Shown: positions 24,287-33,979, counted from the first letter of the stretch. The stretch is DNA of 64,000 bases from Pseudoalteromonas rubra (GCF_000238295.3 NZ_AHCD03000030.1:1-64000), one strand, 5' to 3'. Made by a program: numbers and translations. Notes: generated from the letters alone by a model not told the origin.

Positions 24287-25172
24287 GCCAGGCGCGAATA
24301 CGCTGGTACGGAGTGAGCACAATGGCGTTACCAATCAGCACCAAAGAGAAGCCGATAAAGGTGTTGAGCTGCCAAACAAACCCTTCAAACCAGGTGCTGA
24401 GTGTCACTGCGACCAGTGGAAACAGCACAATCAGGTAGCTGGCTTTTTCCGGGCCAATGTTTTTTAGCAAGTGGAAGTAACAGGCAAACGCGATCACCGT
24501 GCCAAACACCGACAAGTACAATAATGACCCCCAATATTGCGCATCGGCCTCAATACTAAACTGTAATGGGCTGAACGCCACATAGCCGCCTAAAAATAGC
24601 GCGCTATACAGCATACCCCAGGCATTTCCCTGCAACACCCCGATCTGGCGATTGGAATTACGCACACTGACCATGTTGCCGAGCGAGGCGATAAACATAC
24701 CAGCCAGTGCCAGCAGTAACCCGATGAAAGCGTCGCTGTTGAGATCGGCATTGATCAAGTCCTGCCAAAATAAGCTGACGATGCCACCGAGTCCCAGTGC
24801 TGCACCAAGGTAGATGCGACCCGCAATAGGCTTGGCAAAAAACAATCGGGTATTGATGATATTGGCGACCAGCAGCAGTGAAAAGGCAATGGAGGCCATC
24901 GCGGAGGTCAGGCTGCCTTGCGCCCAGTACAGGAAAAGGTAATTTAAGCCAAAGTTACCCAGTGCCAGCAGCATAAAGAAGCCATGATCTGTGAGTGAGT
25001 ATCGCATCGGCGGGCGTTTGATCAACACATAACACCACATACAGGCGGCAGAGATTGCGAAGCGGTAAAACAAAGAGACCACTTCGTCTACCGTGCCCAG
25101 CTGGAACTCGATCGCCAGCCAGGTGGAGCCCCAGATCAGGACGGTAATCGTATACAGAAAAACGTTATTCAT
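24252..25172 (-). CDS. EamA-family (DMT) transporter
   Basis: The 306-residue protein has ten predicted helices in two EamA repeats (about 5-140 and 150-290), including the typical start VLIWGSTWLAIEF and the second-repeat phrase ENIGPEKASYL-like KNIGPEKASYLIVLFPLVAV. Such proteins export amino acids or other metabolites across the inner membrane. It is divergent from a MocR-type regulator 30-100 bp away, a common pairing that suggests control by that regulator. AAAAGA precedes the ATG. Confidence 0.88.
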   Translation of the reverse strand: MNNVFLYTITVLIWGSTWLAIEFQLGTVDEVVSLFYRFAISAACMWCYVLIKRPPMRYSLTDHGFFMLLALGNFGLNYLFLYWAQGSLTSAMASIAFSLLLVANIINTRLFFAKPIAGRIYLGAALGLGGIVSLFWQDLINADLNSDAFIGLLLALAGMFIASLGNMVSVRNSNRQIGVLQGNAWGMLYSALFLGGYVAFSPLQFSIEADAQYWGSLLYLSVFGTVIAFACYFHLLKNIGPEKASYLIVLFPLVAVTLSTWFEGFVWQLNTFIGFSLVLIGNAIVLTPYQRIRAWLSPTTPSRANS

Positions 25173-25202
25173 TCTTTTAACTCACAAGAAGGACTAGTCA
25201 GC

Positions 25203-26714
25203 GTGGCCAGTTTAGCGATATATTCTGTACATGCCAGATACAAAAAATGTGTTTTTACACCTATACAGATGAGTCATTCAACTTTGAAGCCTGATTACTT
25301 ATATCAGCAAGTGATTACCGTAATACGTGACATGGTCGAGCAGGAGCTGCTCAACCCGGGCGATAAATTACCGTCGCTAAGGGCCATGGCAAGCCGCTTG
25401 CGGGTCAGTATTCCCACCGTTCAGCAGGCTTACCAGCACCTTGAAATGTCGGGTCAGATTGTGGCGCGTGAGAAGTCGGGTTATTTTTTGCAAGATGGTC
25501 AACAGGCGGCGACACCGCAGCGCAGCAAATTACCGGCCAAACCTGTGATGGTAAACAAGCAGCAGTTAATTGAGCACGTGTACGAGGGGATCCATCTGTC
25601 AAATGTTGCTCCGCTGGGGCTGGCAAACCCGGTTGCAGCGTCAAGTCCGCAACAGGCGCTGGCCAGAAGTATGCGCCAGGCAATGCGACAGGCTCAGACG
25701 CGTATGCTGGACTATGGGGCCATTGATGGCCTGCAGATGCTTAAAGCGCAGGTGGTGCAATATTATCTGGCACTGGGACTCACGGTAAATAGTGATGAGC
25801 TGATCATCACCAATGGTGCCCAGGAAGCGATAGCCATTGCGCTACAGTGTGTCACTCAGCCCGGAGACATCGTGGCTATTGAGTCACCCTGTTACTTTGG
25901 GATTGTTGAGTTGGTCGAAAATCTCGGTCTGAAAGCGATCGAAATTCCCGTTTGTCCGGATGATGGCATTTGGCTCGATGATCTCAGTGCCGCTCTGGCG
26001 CGGCATCCGATCAAGGCCTGTCTGTTCTCAACCAGTATCAATAATCCACTGGGCAGTCAGATGCCTGAATCTCGTATGCAGCAGTTGTTGCAGCTGCTCC
26101 GTGCGCACGATGTGGTGCTGATCGAAGACGATGTATATGGAGACCTGTATTTTGGTGAGCAAAGAGTCAGGCCTGCGCAGTGCTTTGCACAGCCGGGTGA
26201 GGTATTGACCTGCTCGTCGTTTTCCAAGACCGTGGCGCCAGGCTATCGCGTTGGCTGGATGCTGGCAGGGCCGCACAGTGCCCGGGCAAAGCGTTTTAAG
26301 CGGGCACTGAGTTGCTCTGCACCTATGATGAATCAATGGGCGCTGGCGGATTTTATGGCCAGTGGTGAGTTTCAGCGTCATTTGCGACAACTGCGTAAGC
26401 GCTTGTTTGATAATAAACAAAAGATGCGTCTGGCGGTTCAGAAGTACTTTCCTGACCATGTGCGTGTTAGTGACCCCAAAGGTGGCTGTGTTTTATGGCT
26501 GGACCTGGGGGAAGAATATGACGGTGGGCTGTTCTTTCAGCTGGCCCTGCAGGCGGGGATCAGTGTTGCACCTGGCGCGATATTCAGTGCTTATGAGCGG
26601 TACCGCAGTTGTGTGCGGATCAGCTATGGTCTGCCCTGGTGCGACAAGATGGAAGGCTATGTGCGCACCCTGGGCGAGTTGGTGGTCCTGGCAAAAAAGC
26701 AGCCACACCTGTGA
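25203..26714 (+). CDS. MocR-type regulator (GntR HTH fused to PLP aminotransferase fold)
   Basis: There is an N-terminal winged helix (about 35-100, PGDKLPSLRAMASRLRVS) and an aminotransferase class I domain. SSFSKTVAPGYRVGW carries the PLP lysine and NNPLG the cofactor-ring motif. MocR proteins sense amino-acid or vitamin B6 compounds and usually act as regulators, not enzymes. The start may be GTG 25203 (GAAGGA 9 bases upstream) or ATG 25269, which gives the more usual family N-terminus. It probably controls the divergent EamA transporter. Confidence 0.88.
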   Translation: MASLAIYSVHARYKKCVFTPIQMSHSTLKPDYLYQQVITVIRDMVEQELLNPGDKLPSLRAMASRLRVSIPTVQQAYQHLEMSGQIVAREKSGYFLQDGQQAATPQRSKLPAKPVMVNKQQLIEHVYEGIHLSNVAPLGLANPVAASSPQQALARSMRQAMRQAQTRMLDYGAIDGLQMLKAQVVQYYLALGLTVNSDELIITNGAQEAIAIALQCVTQPGDIVAIESPCYFGIVELVENLGLKAIEIPVCPDDGIWLDDLSAALARHPIKACLFSTSINNPLGSQMPESRMQQLLQLLRAHDVVLIEDDVYGDLYFGEQRVRPAQCFAQPGEVLTCSSFSKTVAPGYRVGWMLAGPHSARAKRFKRALSCSAPMMNQWALADFMASGEFQRHLRQLRKRLFDNKQKMRLAVQKYFPDHVRVSDPKGGCVLWLDLGEEYDGGLFFQLALQAGISVAPGAIFSAYERYRSCVRISYGLPWCDKMEGYVRTLGELVVLAKKQPHL

Positions 26715-26765
26715 TAAGCAGTTAGCTTAGACAAGTGTGGCTGACTGCACAGGGATAACCGGGGC

Positions 26766-27548
26766 TTAGCGATAAGCGAATAACTGATACCCTTCCATCT
26801 GAGGGATCATTGCACTGAGCTGTGATTCCTGCTCTGCAATGGTTTTGAAGTTGCCACACAGCGCATCGGCCTGCTGCTCCAGCATGTCTGCCTGTTGTGC
26901 AACTTTTTGTTCAATTTCGGCGCCGAGGTTTTCCATGCGTTGCTCGAATCGCGCCATATCGCCACCTGAGCTGACCATTTCAGAGCCAATAGCAACCAGC
27001 AGGCTGCCTATGGACTCCATCATGGCACCTTCAATGGCTTGCTCAATTTTCTCTTCAAACTGATGCTCAAAGTGTTCACCAAAGTCATTAAAGGTTTGCT
27101 CACCCATCACAAAAGTACCTTGCTGATAAAACGCCCCCTCAATTTCGGTATGCAGCTCATCCATCAGGCCTGATAGTGACTCGAAATTGTGCAGGTTAAA
27201 GGCGCTGGCGACTTCTTCAATGGCGACGCCGGCCAGTTCCACGCCTTGTAATGCAATACTGGCGACTTTGGGCAGCTCGCCTCGCAGCGTATCCGCATAC
27301 GTTTGCATCGCCATGCGCTCATCCTGACTCAGCTGCACCGGTTGATCTGCAATATAAAGAAAGCCCTGAGCATCTATCATCAACGGCTGGCCAGAGCCGT
27401 TTTTGATGTACACCTGATCAGGTGTAATGTGCACGTCGTTTTTAAAATCGACGGCACATTCATCTGTACTGACAGAAAAGTGGCTGTCTGAATGGGCAGC
27501 GACCTGGGTGGACAAAACCAGAGTTGAAGCAAGCAGCATGGTTTTCAT
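26766..27548 (-). CDS. DUF2884 (YggN-type) exported protein
   Basis: The 260-residue protein has a signal peptide (MKTMLLASTLVLSTQVAAHS) and the DUF2884 pattern: ECAVDFKNDVHITPDQVYI, DQPVQLSQDERMAMQTYAD, and a long helical C-terminal half. The family (E. coli YggN) is periplasmic and of unknown function. ATG 27548 has AAGGA 7 bases upstream; the frame extends to 27602 without a better start. Confidence 0.85.
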   Translation of the reverse strand: MKTMLLASTLVLSTQVAAHSDSHFSVSTDECAVDFKNDVHITPDQVYIKNGSGQPLMIDAQGFLYIADQPVQLSQDERMAMQTYADTLRGELPKVASIALQGVELAGVAIEEVASAFNLHNFESLSGLMDELHTEIEGAFYQQGTFVMGEQTFNDFGEHFEHQFEEKIEQAIEGAMMESIGSLLVAIGSEMVSSGGDMARFEQRMENLGAEIEQKVAQQADMLEQQADALCGNFKTIAEQESQLSAMIPQMEGYQLFAYR

Positions 27549-27861
27549 AATGTGTTCCTTGATGTGTTGATGACCAGTATGGAATAACAAGAACAGTGCC
27601 ACTTTATTATGTTATTGAAAAATTTGGGTTTTTGTTATTTTAGTCTCTGAGGTGCGATTTCACTTTGTTAGTAATATGACCAAAAAGTGGTGATTTTAGC
27701 CAGAGTCTTTGATGGAGGAATTAGCAATAAAAAATTTTTATCGTATAGATAAAAAAGACTTGCTTTTCAGCGCCAGCTTTTAGCGCTAAATACTAACTTA
27801 TGCAGCGTCATCATAGTGTGAACTGCTGGACCATTTAGCATAATTAAGTTTGGAGCTCATC

Positions 27862-28044
27862 GTGGGTAAAACATTTTCCTATGATCCGTTAGATGATGAT
27901 TATGAAGACGACTTCGGGTCGTTGGATAAAGAACTACAGGCACAGCAAAAGAAGCAGGTGAAACGTCGCCTGGATGATTATCTGGAGCAAAAGCGTCTGA
28001 AGCGTAATCTTGGTGAGGACGATTTAGACTTTTTTGATGACTAA
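27862..28044 (+). CDS. Small charged protein, PA3496-like
   Basis: GTG 27862 with GGAG 5 bases upstream gives 60 residues: an acidic N-terminus (YDPLDDDYEDD), a basic helix (KKQVKRRLDDYLEQKRLKRN) and an acidic tail. The layout resembles the small PA3496 family, proposed to affect envelope integrity. The assignment is by pattern only. Confidence 0.6.
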   Translation: MGKTFSYDPLDDDYEDDFGSLDKELQAQQKKQVKRRLDDYLEQKRLKRNLGEDDLDFFDD

Positions 28045-28109
28045 GCCGACGTGGCTTGTGGATGAGAGCCTGGGTGCACAGAACATGCGTGCCGCGATGC
28101 AGGCCACAT

Positions 28110-28135
28110 AATAAGGCAGCGGAGGCTGCCTTATT
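28110..28135. terminator. Bidirectional terminator between convergent genes
   Basis: AATAAGGCAGC and GCTGCCTTATT are perfect 11-bp arms with a GGAG loop. It lies between the small charged protein and cytochrome c'. Confidence 0.8.
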
Positions 28136-28147
28136 GCTATTTATTGC

Positions 28148-28597
28148 TTAGTCTTTAAATGAATTGTGGCAATCTTTACAGCCTTTTGCCCAGTTCTTGA
28201 ATGCTGCGCCGATCACTTTTTTGTCGCCTGACTCTGCTGCAACAGCCAGCTTTTGTGCGTAATCTGCAAAAGCTTGTGCCTTTTTATCAAACGTTGCTCG
28301 GTCAGACCAGATTGCAGGTAATGCGTCGGTTGCCCCTTTGTCTGAACCTGCCGGGAAGGCTTCCCATGGCATTGCTGATAAATGTGCTGCATTGTTAGCA
28401 CGTTGCTTAAACCGCTCTGCATCAAACGGGACTTTGCCTTTCAGCATGTCGCCCATATCACCAATCTGATAACGGATCAGTTGAAATGCTGCTTTACGGT
28501 ATTCAATAGCGTCTTCTGGTTTTTCGAATAATGAACTTGCCTGTACGTTCAAAGACAGTCCGGTTAATAAACTTGTTAATAATAGTGTAATTCTCAT
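28148..28597 (-). CDS. Cytochrome c'
   Basis: The 149-residue protein has a signal peptide (MRITLLLTSLLTGLSLNVQAS) and a C-terminal haem site CKDCH preceded by KGCKDC-type sequence. The rest is helical, as in the four-helix cytochrome c' family. Periplasmic members bind NO or help resist it; here the role is inferred. AAGGGG precedes the ATG. Confidence 0.88.
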   Translation of the reverse strand: MRITLLLTSLLTGLSLNVQASSLFEKPEDAIEYRKAAFQLIRYQIGDMGDMLKGKVPFDAERFKQRANNAAHLSAMPWEAFPAGSDKGATDALPAIWSDRATFDKKAQAFADYAQKLAVAAESGDKKVIGAAFKNWAKGCKDCHNSFKD

Positions 28598-28867
28598 TTC
28601 GACCCCTTAATTAAAAAAAACTGCCCCTTTTCTATGTCTTTACAAAAGATATTGCAAGTCTCTTAGACGAGTTCGGAATTATGAACTACATTTGATACTC
28701 AATTTGTGTGTATTTTGTTCATCTTGCTTTACAACAGCCTCAATATGACAACATTATTGCGGGTTGGTTTACGTTCGTTTACAGTTTTAAAATTCTTAAT
28801 AAACAGTAGGTTGCAAAGAGAGTTGTGATTTGAATGAAAAGTTTGTAACTTCTTTGTTTGTTTAATA

Positions 28868-28897
28868 TTGTAATTAACAGCCGAGTCACACTATATT
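28868..28897 (+). promoter_or_regulatory. Candidate sigma-70 promoter of the S8 peptidase
   Basis: TTGTAA (28868-28873) and TATATT (28892-28897) are 18 bases apart, with about 60 bases from the expected start to the ATG. The rest of 28598-28867 is AT-rich and shows no gene. Confidence 0.45.
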
Positions 28898-28963
28898 GAT
28901 GGGCGAATCTACTCTCTAAAACTAAAAGAAACATCTTTTACACAACAAGTCCTAGGGGAAACT

Positions 28964-31900
28964 ATGGCCAAGTATTCATTTAAAGCCACCGCGGTAGCAT
29001 CTGCTGTCTCAGGTGCATTGATGGCAGCATCTGCAACGGCTGCGACCGCACAAGTTCAACCAAGCACATCACTTAAAGCCAGCCAGGTTGCTTTCGAGCA
29101 AGGCAACACCGCTGAAGCGCGCACCAACGCCTACCTGGTTGTGATGAAACAAAACACAGCGGTAGACCTGGTCGCAAAAGGTGTATACAGCGAAGCGGCA
29201 GCAAAGCACACATTTGCCAGCGTACAGGCTGCTCAGTCTAACCTAAGACAGCAAATTCAACAGCTTGATTCAGGTGCAAAGGTACTTGGTTCAACGAAAG
29301 TATTGGCTTCTACTCTGATTGTTGAAGCATCAGACAGCACACTAGACAAACTACGTAACAATGCAGCGGTTGAGCGCATTCTACCACTGAGAGATTCTCG
29401 ACTGTTTGTTGAAGAAAGCTCGGGCTACATCGGTGCTGACTCAGTAAAACAAAATCTGGGCGTAACTGGTGAAGGGGTTAAGGTTGCTGTATTAGATACT
29501 GGTATCGATTACACGCACAAAGTATTTAACGAAGCGGCTGGTACTGTAGAGGCGTATGAAGCCGAAGCAGCTGATCCGACTACAGTTGCTTGGCCACAAG
29601 GTCAGGTAAAAGGCGGTTACGACTTTGTACGTGATGACGCTGACCCGATTGAAGATGATCCAAGATACCGTGCAGACGCGAGTGACGAAGATGAGCTGAC
29701 TGATCACGGTACACACGTTTCACACGACGTAACGGGTATTGCACCTGACGTTGAATTGTATGTGTATTCTGTATGTGGCGGCGGTTGTACCTGGGCTGCA
29801 CAGATCAGTGCACTTGAAGCGGCAATGGATCCAAATGGTGACGGCGACATCAGTGACCGTGTTGACCTGATGAACATGTCACTGGGTGGCGAGTTTGGTA
29901 ATACCTACACAGGCGACGGTACGCAATACCTGATCCAGCGTGCGGTAGAGCTGGGTACTAACATGATCATCGCGGCCGGTAACGACGACGACATTCCGTT
30001 CCGTGTTGGTGGTCCAAGTACAACTCCTAACGCAATATCTGTGGCGTCTTTGACTCACCCTACACATGAAAGCTTGTTTGGTGAAGGCACCATGGCTGGT
30101 GCAGAAACTGTGATCCAGCCTGCCAGCTTTGGTCCGCAAGAAGCGTTTAATTTTACACAAGACGACGCTGAACTGGTTTATCCAAGCGAAAACCAAAACG
30201 GTTGTACAATTTACCCTGGTGAGGATGAGCCAGACGCAGAACCTGTAAATCCTTTTGCTGACATGGACTTTGCTGGTAAAGCCGTGCTTATTGACCGTGG
30301 TGCTTGTGCCTTCACAGAGAAAGTACTTAACGCACAGGAAAAAGGTGCGGTACTGGTACTGATTGCGAACAATAACAATGATGGCTCTCCTGCTCCTATG
30401 GGTGGTAGCGATGCTTCAGTGACCATTCCATCAGTAGGTATCAACTTTGAGGCAGGTGATGCCCTTAAGAACCAACTACGTGATGGCGCGGCAACTTATA
30501 GCGTAAGCGGTGTGCTGAAAGCAACGACCGGCGGCGTATCTGACTTCTCTTCACGTGGTCCTTCAATGGACGGTTTGTTGAAGCCTGAAATTGCGGCACC
30601 TGGTTCAAGCATTTTAGCGGCAGCGCCGTCTACTGGTGACCAGCTGCACAGAATGTCTGGTACATCTATGGCGAGCCCAATTGTGGCGGGTGCCGTGGCA
30701 CTGATGAAAGAAGGTCGTCCTGAGCTGGATGCTTTTGAAATCAAAGCCATGCTGATGAACACAGCCAACCTGGATATCCATGTTGATTCACTGAATGTTG
30801 ATCCTGAGTCACCACTGGCGCCAATCAGCCGTATCGGTGCGGGTCTGATTGATGTTGAAAAAGCGATGGCATCGCCGGTTGCTGCATGGAACTGGGTTTC
30901 TGAATATGAAACAAATCAAGGTGCATTGTCGTTTGGCTATGACCAACTTGAAGAAGAGACAACCTACACTAAAACGGTTGAGCTGAAGAACTTCTCTGAT
31001 GCACCTAAGACTTATGAACTTCGCATCGAAGCGCGTTATGAAAATGATGAAGATGCTGGTGCACTAAGCTGGGAGTACCCAGAAGAAGTTACAGTACCAG
31101 CGGGCCAGACGATTGCGTTTGACGTATCTGTGACAGTTGATCCTGCTAAGCTACCTGAGTGGGGTATGACTAACCCGCTATCAGCTGATGAACTTGGTCC
31201 TCGTACTGCTGCTTTGACCCTGTCAGAAATGGACGGAGCACTGGTATTCAATGACGTTGAAACAGAAGGTGACCACGACCTGCACATGGTTTACCACATG
31301 TTGCCTAAAGCGCATGTTGGCCTTGATCTACACCATGAAATGGTTAACGGCGAGCCGATGCTTGTTGCCATGAACAACGGTTTCAGAACAGTTAACCCGC
31401 TGTCAGATCAACTGGTTGCAGTTGGTGAAGAAGCGAGTGAAGAAGAAAAAGCCTTTAATATCCTGGGTACAACGTTCAATGTGTTTGCATCAGAAGGGTG
31501 TGCAGATACAGGCCTATTCTTTACAGCATCAATGAAATTACGTGATGATGTAACGCATCTGCGTCAGGCTGGTTATCACATGAACTTTGATACCAATAAT
31601 GACGGCACTTTTGACTATGCACTGGCGATTTACAATGATGTAGGCCGCAGCGCTGCAGTACCTGGCCGTGGTCGTACCGTATCAGGCCCAATTGTTGATG
31701 GTGCACCAGCATGGAGATTCCTGACGGGTATGTTCCATGAAACAGGTTCTAGCACAGTGACATTCTCTGGTTGTACCGACATTATTGGTCTGACTGCCGA
31801 TGAATTAGGCAACGAAATCAGCATCGAAGCGCAGGTTGGTTGGGATAACTACCAGCTTGGCATCAGCACGGTAACTGATTCATTGACTGGTAATACAATC

Positions 31901-33067
31901 TTCGGTACTTCAGCTGCAACGCTCGTGGATGCAGATGGCAACGCTGTGAGAGAGCTGGCACCAGGTGAGAAAGCTTATGTGAATACAGAAGCTCCATTTG
32001 CAATTGCAGACGCAAGCGGAACTGAAATTCTGGCAGCCGTAACTGAAGAAGTACTGGCTGGTCCTGATGCGGCAACACCTCCTATGATTATCAGCGCGAT
32101 GCATGAGACGCCTGAGCATACAGAAACAGGTACGGTATTAGGTCAGGTAGAGCTTGAAGAGCAAGAAGGCACAGTCGATGTTTCTGAGTTCTATGTTCGC
32201 TTCCAGTCAAACGAAGGTATCACAGTAACTAAAGAAGGTGACATTGTTGTAACCAACGGTGACCTGTTAGATTACGATGCTGGCGTACATCAGGTTGAGC
32301 TGGTTGTTGTAGCGATTGACGTACAAGGTAACGTATCTGAGCAAGGTTACATCACAGTGATGATCACCAACGAAGCAGATACTGTCGAAGAGCAGACGCC
32401 AGTTATTGCAGCAGACCAGAGCTTTGAAGTGATGGAAAATGCTGAAGAAGGTACTGAAGTTGGCATGCTGATGGTAATGGACCAGGACGATGACCTTGTG
32501 TCTTTCAGCATTGAAGGCAGCGATTCTTTTGCAATCGATGAAGAAGGTTACATCACGGTTGTTGGTCCTATCGACTACGATGCAAGCGACATGATCACTG
32601 TTAAGGTTACTGCGCACGATGAAGCGGGTAACATGTCTGAGCCAGTAGAAGTGGTGTTCTATGTACTTGAAGACGAGTATGAAGGTACGCCAATGGTTGA
32701 AATGAACCAACGTTTCACCGTAAATGAAAATGCGGCAATCGGCACTGAGATTGGCCGACTAGCATTCTCTGATGTTGATGGTGATGTGACTCAGTTCGCA
32801 GTGACAGGTACTAACCTGGTGTCTATTGACGAAGACGGTATCATCACTGTAGCTGGCGACATTGACTTTGAGTACGAGCGTGTAATCAAGTTCAACGTTG
32901 TGGCTGTGGATGAGATGGGTAAATCGTCTGACCCTGTGATGGTTGAAGTTCGTGTGAACGACCTGACAGGTGGTGATGACAATGATGACGACGACTCAGG
33001 TTCACTGGCTTGGTTGACGTTACTAGCAGCACCGTTTGCAGCACTACGTCGCCGCAAGCGCAAGTAA
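28964..33067 (+). CDS. Secreted S8 (subtilisin-like) serine peptidase with GlyGly-CTERM
   Basis: The 1367-residue protein has a signal peptide (about 1-30) and an I9-type propeptide (about 55-150). The peptidase S8 domain has the triad D178 (VLDTGID), H248 (DHGTH) and S568 (GTSMASP), with a PA domain inserted at about 390-500 (VLIDRGACAFTEK). A beta-sandwich region follows, then at least two cadherin-like repeats (about 1145-1340, FEVMENAEEGTEVG and FTVNENAAIGTEIG). The C-terminus is GGDDNDDDDSG, a hydrophobic helix and RRRKRK. This last part is a GlyGly-CTERM signal, processed by rhombosortase after type II secretion. AGGGG sits 6 bases before the ATG. It likely degrades extracellular protein. 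Confidence 0.93.
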   Translation: MAKYSFKATAVASAVSGALMAASATAATAQVQPSTSLKASQVAFEQGNTAEARTNAYLVVMKQNTAVDLVAKGVYSEAAAKHTFASVQAAQSNLRQQIQQLDSGAKVLGSTKVLASTLIVEASDSTLDKLRNNAAVERILPLRDSRLFVEESSGYIGADSVKQNLGVTGEGVKVAVLDTGIDYTHKVFNEAAGTVEAYEAEAADPTTVAWPQGQVKGGYDFVRDDADPIEDDPRYRADASDEDELTDHGTHVSHDVTGIAPDVELYVYSVCGGGCTWAAQISALEAAMDPNGDGDISDRVDLMNMSLGGEFGNTYTGDGTQYLIQRAVELGTNMIIAAGNDDDIPFRVGGPSTTPNAISVASLTHPTHESLFGEGTMAGAETVIQPASFGPQEAFNFTQDDAELVYPSENQNGCTIYPGEDEPDAEPVNPFADMDFAGKAVLIDRGACAFTEKVLNAQEKGAVLVLIANNNNDGSPAPMGGSDASVTIPSVGINFEAGDALKNQLRDGAATYSVSGVLKATTGGVSDFSSRGPSMDGLLKPEIAAPGSSILAAAPSTGDQLHRMSGTSMASPIVAGAVALMKEGRPELDAFEIKAMLMNTANLDIHVDSLNVDPESPLAPISRIGAGLIDVEKAMASPVAAWNWVSEYETNQGALSFGYDQLEEETTYTKTVELKNFSDAPKTYELRIEARYENDEDAGALSWEYPEEVTVPAGQTIAFDVSVTVDPAKLPEWGMTNPLSADELGPRTAALTLSEMDGALVFNDVETEGDHDLHMVYHMLPKAHVGLDLHHEMVNGEPMLVAMNNGFRTVNPLSDQLVAVGEEASEEEKAFNILGTTFNVFASEGCADTGLFFTASMKLRDDVTHLRQAGYHMNFDTNNDGTFDYALAIYNDVGRSAAVPGRGRTVSGPIVDGAPAWRFLTGMFHETGSSTVTFSGCTDIIGLTADELGNEISIEAQVGWDNYQLGISTVTDSLTGNTIFGTSAATLVDADGNAVRELAPGEKAYVNTEAPFAIADASGTEILAAVTEEVLAGPDAATPPMIISAMHETPEHTETGTVLGQVELEEQEGTVDVSEFYVRFQSNEGITVTKEGDIVVTNGDLLDYDAGVHQVELVVVAIDVQGNVSEQGYITVMITNEADTVEEQTPVIAADQSFEVMENAEEGTEVGMLMVMDQDDDLVSFSIEGSDSFAIDEEGYITVVGPIDYDASDMITVKVTAHDEAGNMSEPVEVVFYVLEDEYEGTPMVEMNQRFTVNENAAIGTEIGRLAFSDVDGDVTQFAVTGTNLVSIDEDGIITVAGDIDFEYERVIKFNVVAVDEMGKSSDPVMVEVRVNDLTGGDDNDDDDSGSLAWLTLLAAPFAALRRRKRK

Positions 33068-33095
33068 GCAACTAATACATCATTAGTTGAAGAAG

Positions 33096-33126
33096 CCGCC
33101 CCGGGGTAACCCGGGGCGGTTTTTTT
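33096..33126 (+). terminator. Strong terminator of the S8 peptidase
   Basis: CCGCCCCGGG and CCCGGGGCGG pair around GTAA and are followed by seven T. Confidence 0.92.
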
Positions 33127-33204
33127 ATGGGCGTTTTATGGTGTTGGTTGATTGGGGCGCGTGGGGATCATGCCTTGCAGCTGATGCGCAGAGCACGGAC
33201 AAAA

Positions 33205-33433
33205 CGTAATTCCAATTTGCTTAATTAAGTGATCAATTTTGAGGCGAGAAAATAGGGTCGATAACACCGCTCCCGCGTCCTGCTACTGCTGAGGCACCTA
33301 CATCCATGTAGGCGAGGCAAAAATTTGTGAACCTATGTCTAAGGTATAAGGTTCTAAATGAGAAATTTTAATGCTGTTAGCGTCCTATTTGCTCCTTCAA
33401 ATAGACCAGGTATTAAGTGAAATTGGTATAAGG
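33205..33433. repeat. MITE-like intergenic repeat
   Basis: Imperfect terminal inverted repeats lie at 33205-33228 (AATTCCAATTTGCTTAATTAA) and 33411-33430 (TATTAAGTGAAATTGGTATA). (The left one is 21 bases: AATTCCAATTTG then CTTAATTAA.) Internal hairpins include CCTACAT/ATGTAGG and CTATTTG/CAAATAG. There is no coding sequence. It fills an otherwise gene-free 390-bp gap. Confidence 0.5.
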
Positions 33434-33514
33434 TGGTGATGTCGGGCTGCTTTTACAGCCCGACGAAGGGGTCTAAGGTGTATAGCCGGGATGATTTAAG
33501 GGGTCTTTTGCGTG

Positions 33515-33979
33515 CTATTCACCGATATCTTTAAAGATCATACCCCGGCGCATACTCCGGGTGGCGAGAAAGACTTCAGCGAGTAAGGCTAAAAATGCGC
33601 AGATCAGTAACAGCATAGCGGCAATAAAGCAGCTCGACAGGGTGACGCCCAGCGACAAAGAATATAGGTGGGAAATAAATAACACCATGACGACGGCACA
33701 TACTAGCAGCGCAGAAAGTACGCTCATGTTAAATGCAATGTGAATGTAGCGCGAGCGTTTGAGCAATGCCCGCATTTCGCGGGTGAGATGGTCTTTCAGC
33801 TCTTCATCCTGGCTGTTGTTTAATTTGCGATCCAGTAACCTGGCTCTGTCAGTGATCCGTGCCAGCCGATTCGACAACACACCCAATGTGGCAGCAATAC
33901 CTGTGATGAGAAACACAGGCGCGACTGCCGTTTGTATCACCTTAGCCATGGTCAGTATGCTTACGACATCCGTACTCAT
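33515..33979 (-). CDS. DUF2721 membrane protein
   Basis: The product has 154 residues: one N-terminal helix (about 10-35), a charged cytosolic loop with NRLARITDRARLLD, and two further helices. This is the DUF2721 pattern; function unknown. ATG 33979 overlaps the stop of the upstream lipoprotein gene as ATGA, so translation is likely coupled. A TTG six bases earlier is an alternative. Confidence 0.85.
   Translation of the reverse strand: MSTDVVSILTMAKVIQTAVAPVFLITGIAATLGVLSNRLARITDRARLLDRKLNNSQDEELKDHLTREMRALLKRSRYIHIAFNMSVLSALLVCAVVMVLFISHLYSLSLGVTLSSCFIAAMLLLICAFLALLAEVFLATRSMRRGMIFKDIGE

Larger units (their letters stand above)
22775..24821. repeat. Third copy of the duplicated segment (2047-bp unit)
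   Basis: It starts after the tRNA position (no third tRNA) and runs through small frame, complete kinase and EamA 3' part, then continues into the unique 5' part of EamA. Confidence 0.9.

Noticed and set aside
29492..33063. Many antisense frames opposite the S8 peptidase
   Set aside because: Shadow frames of a strongly coding gene; none has motifs or a ribosome site.
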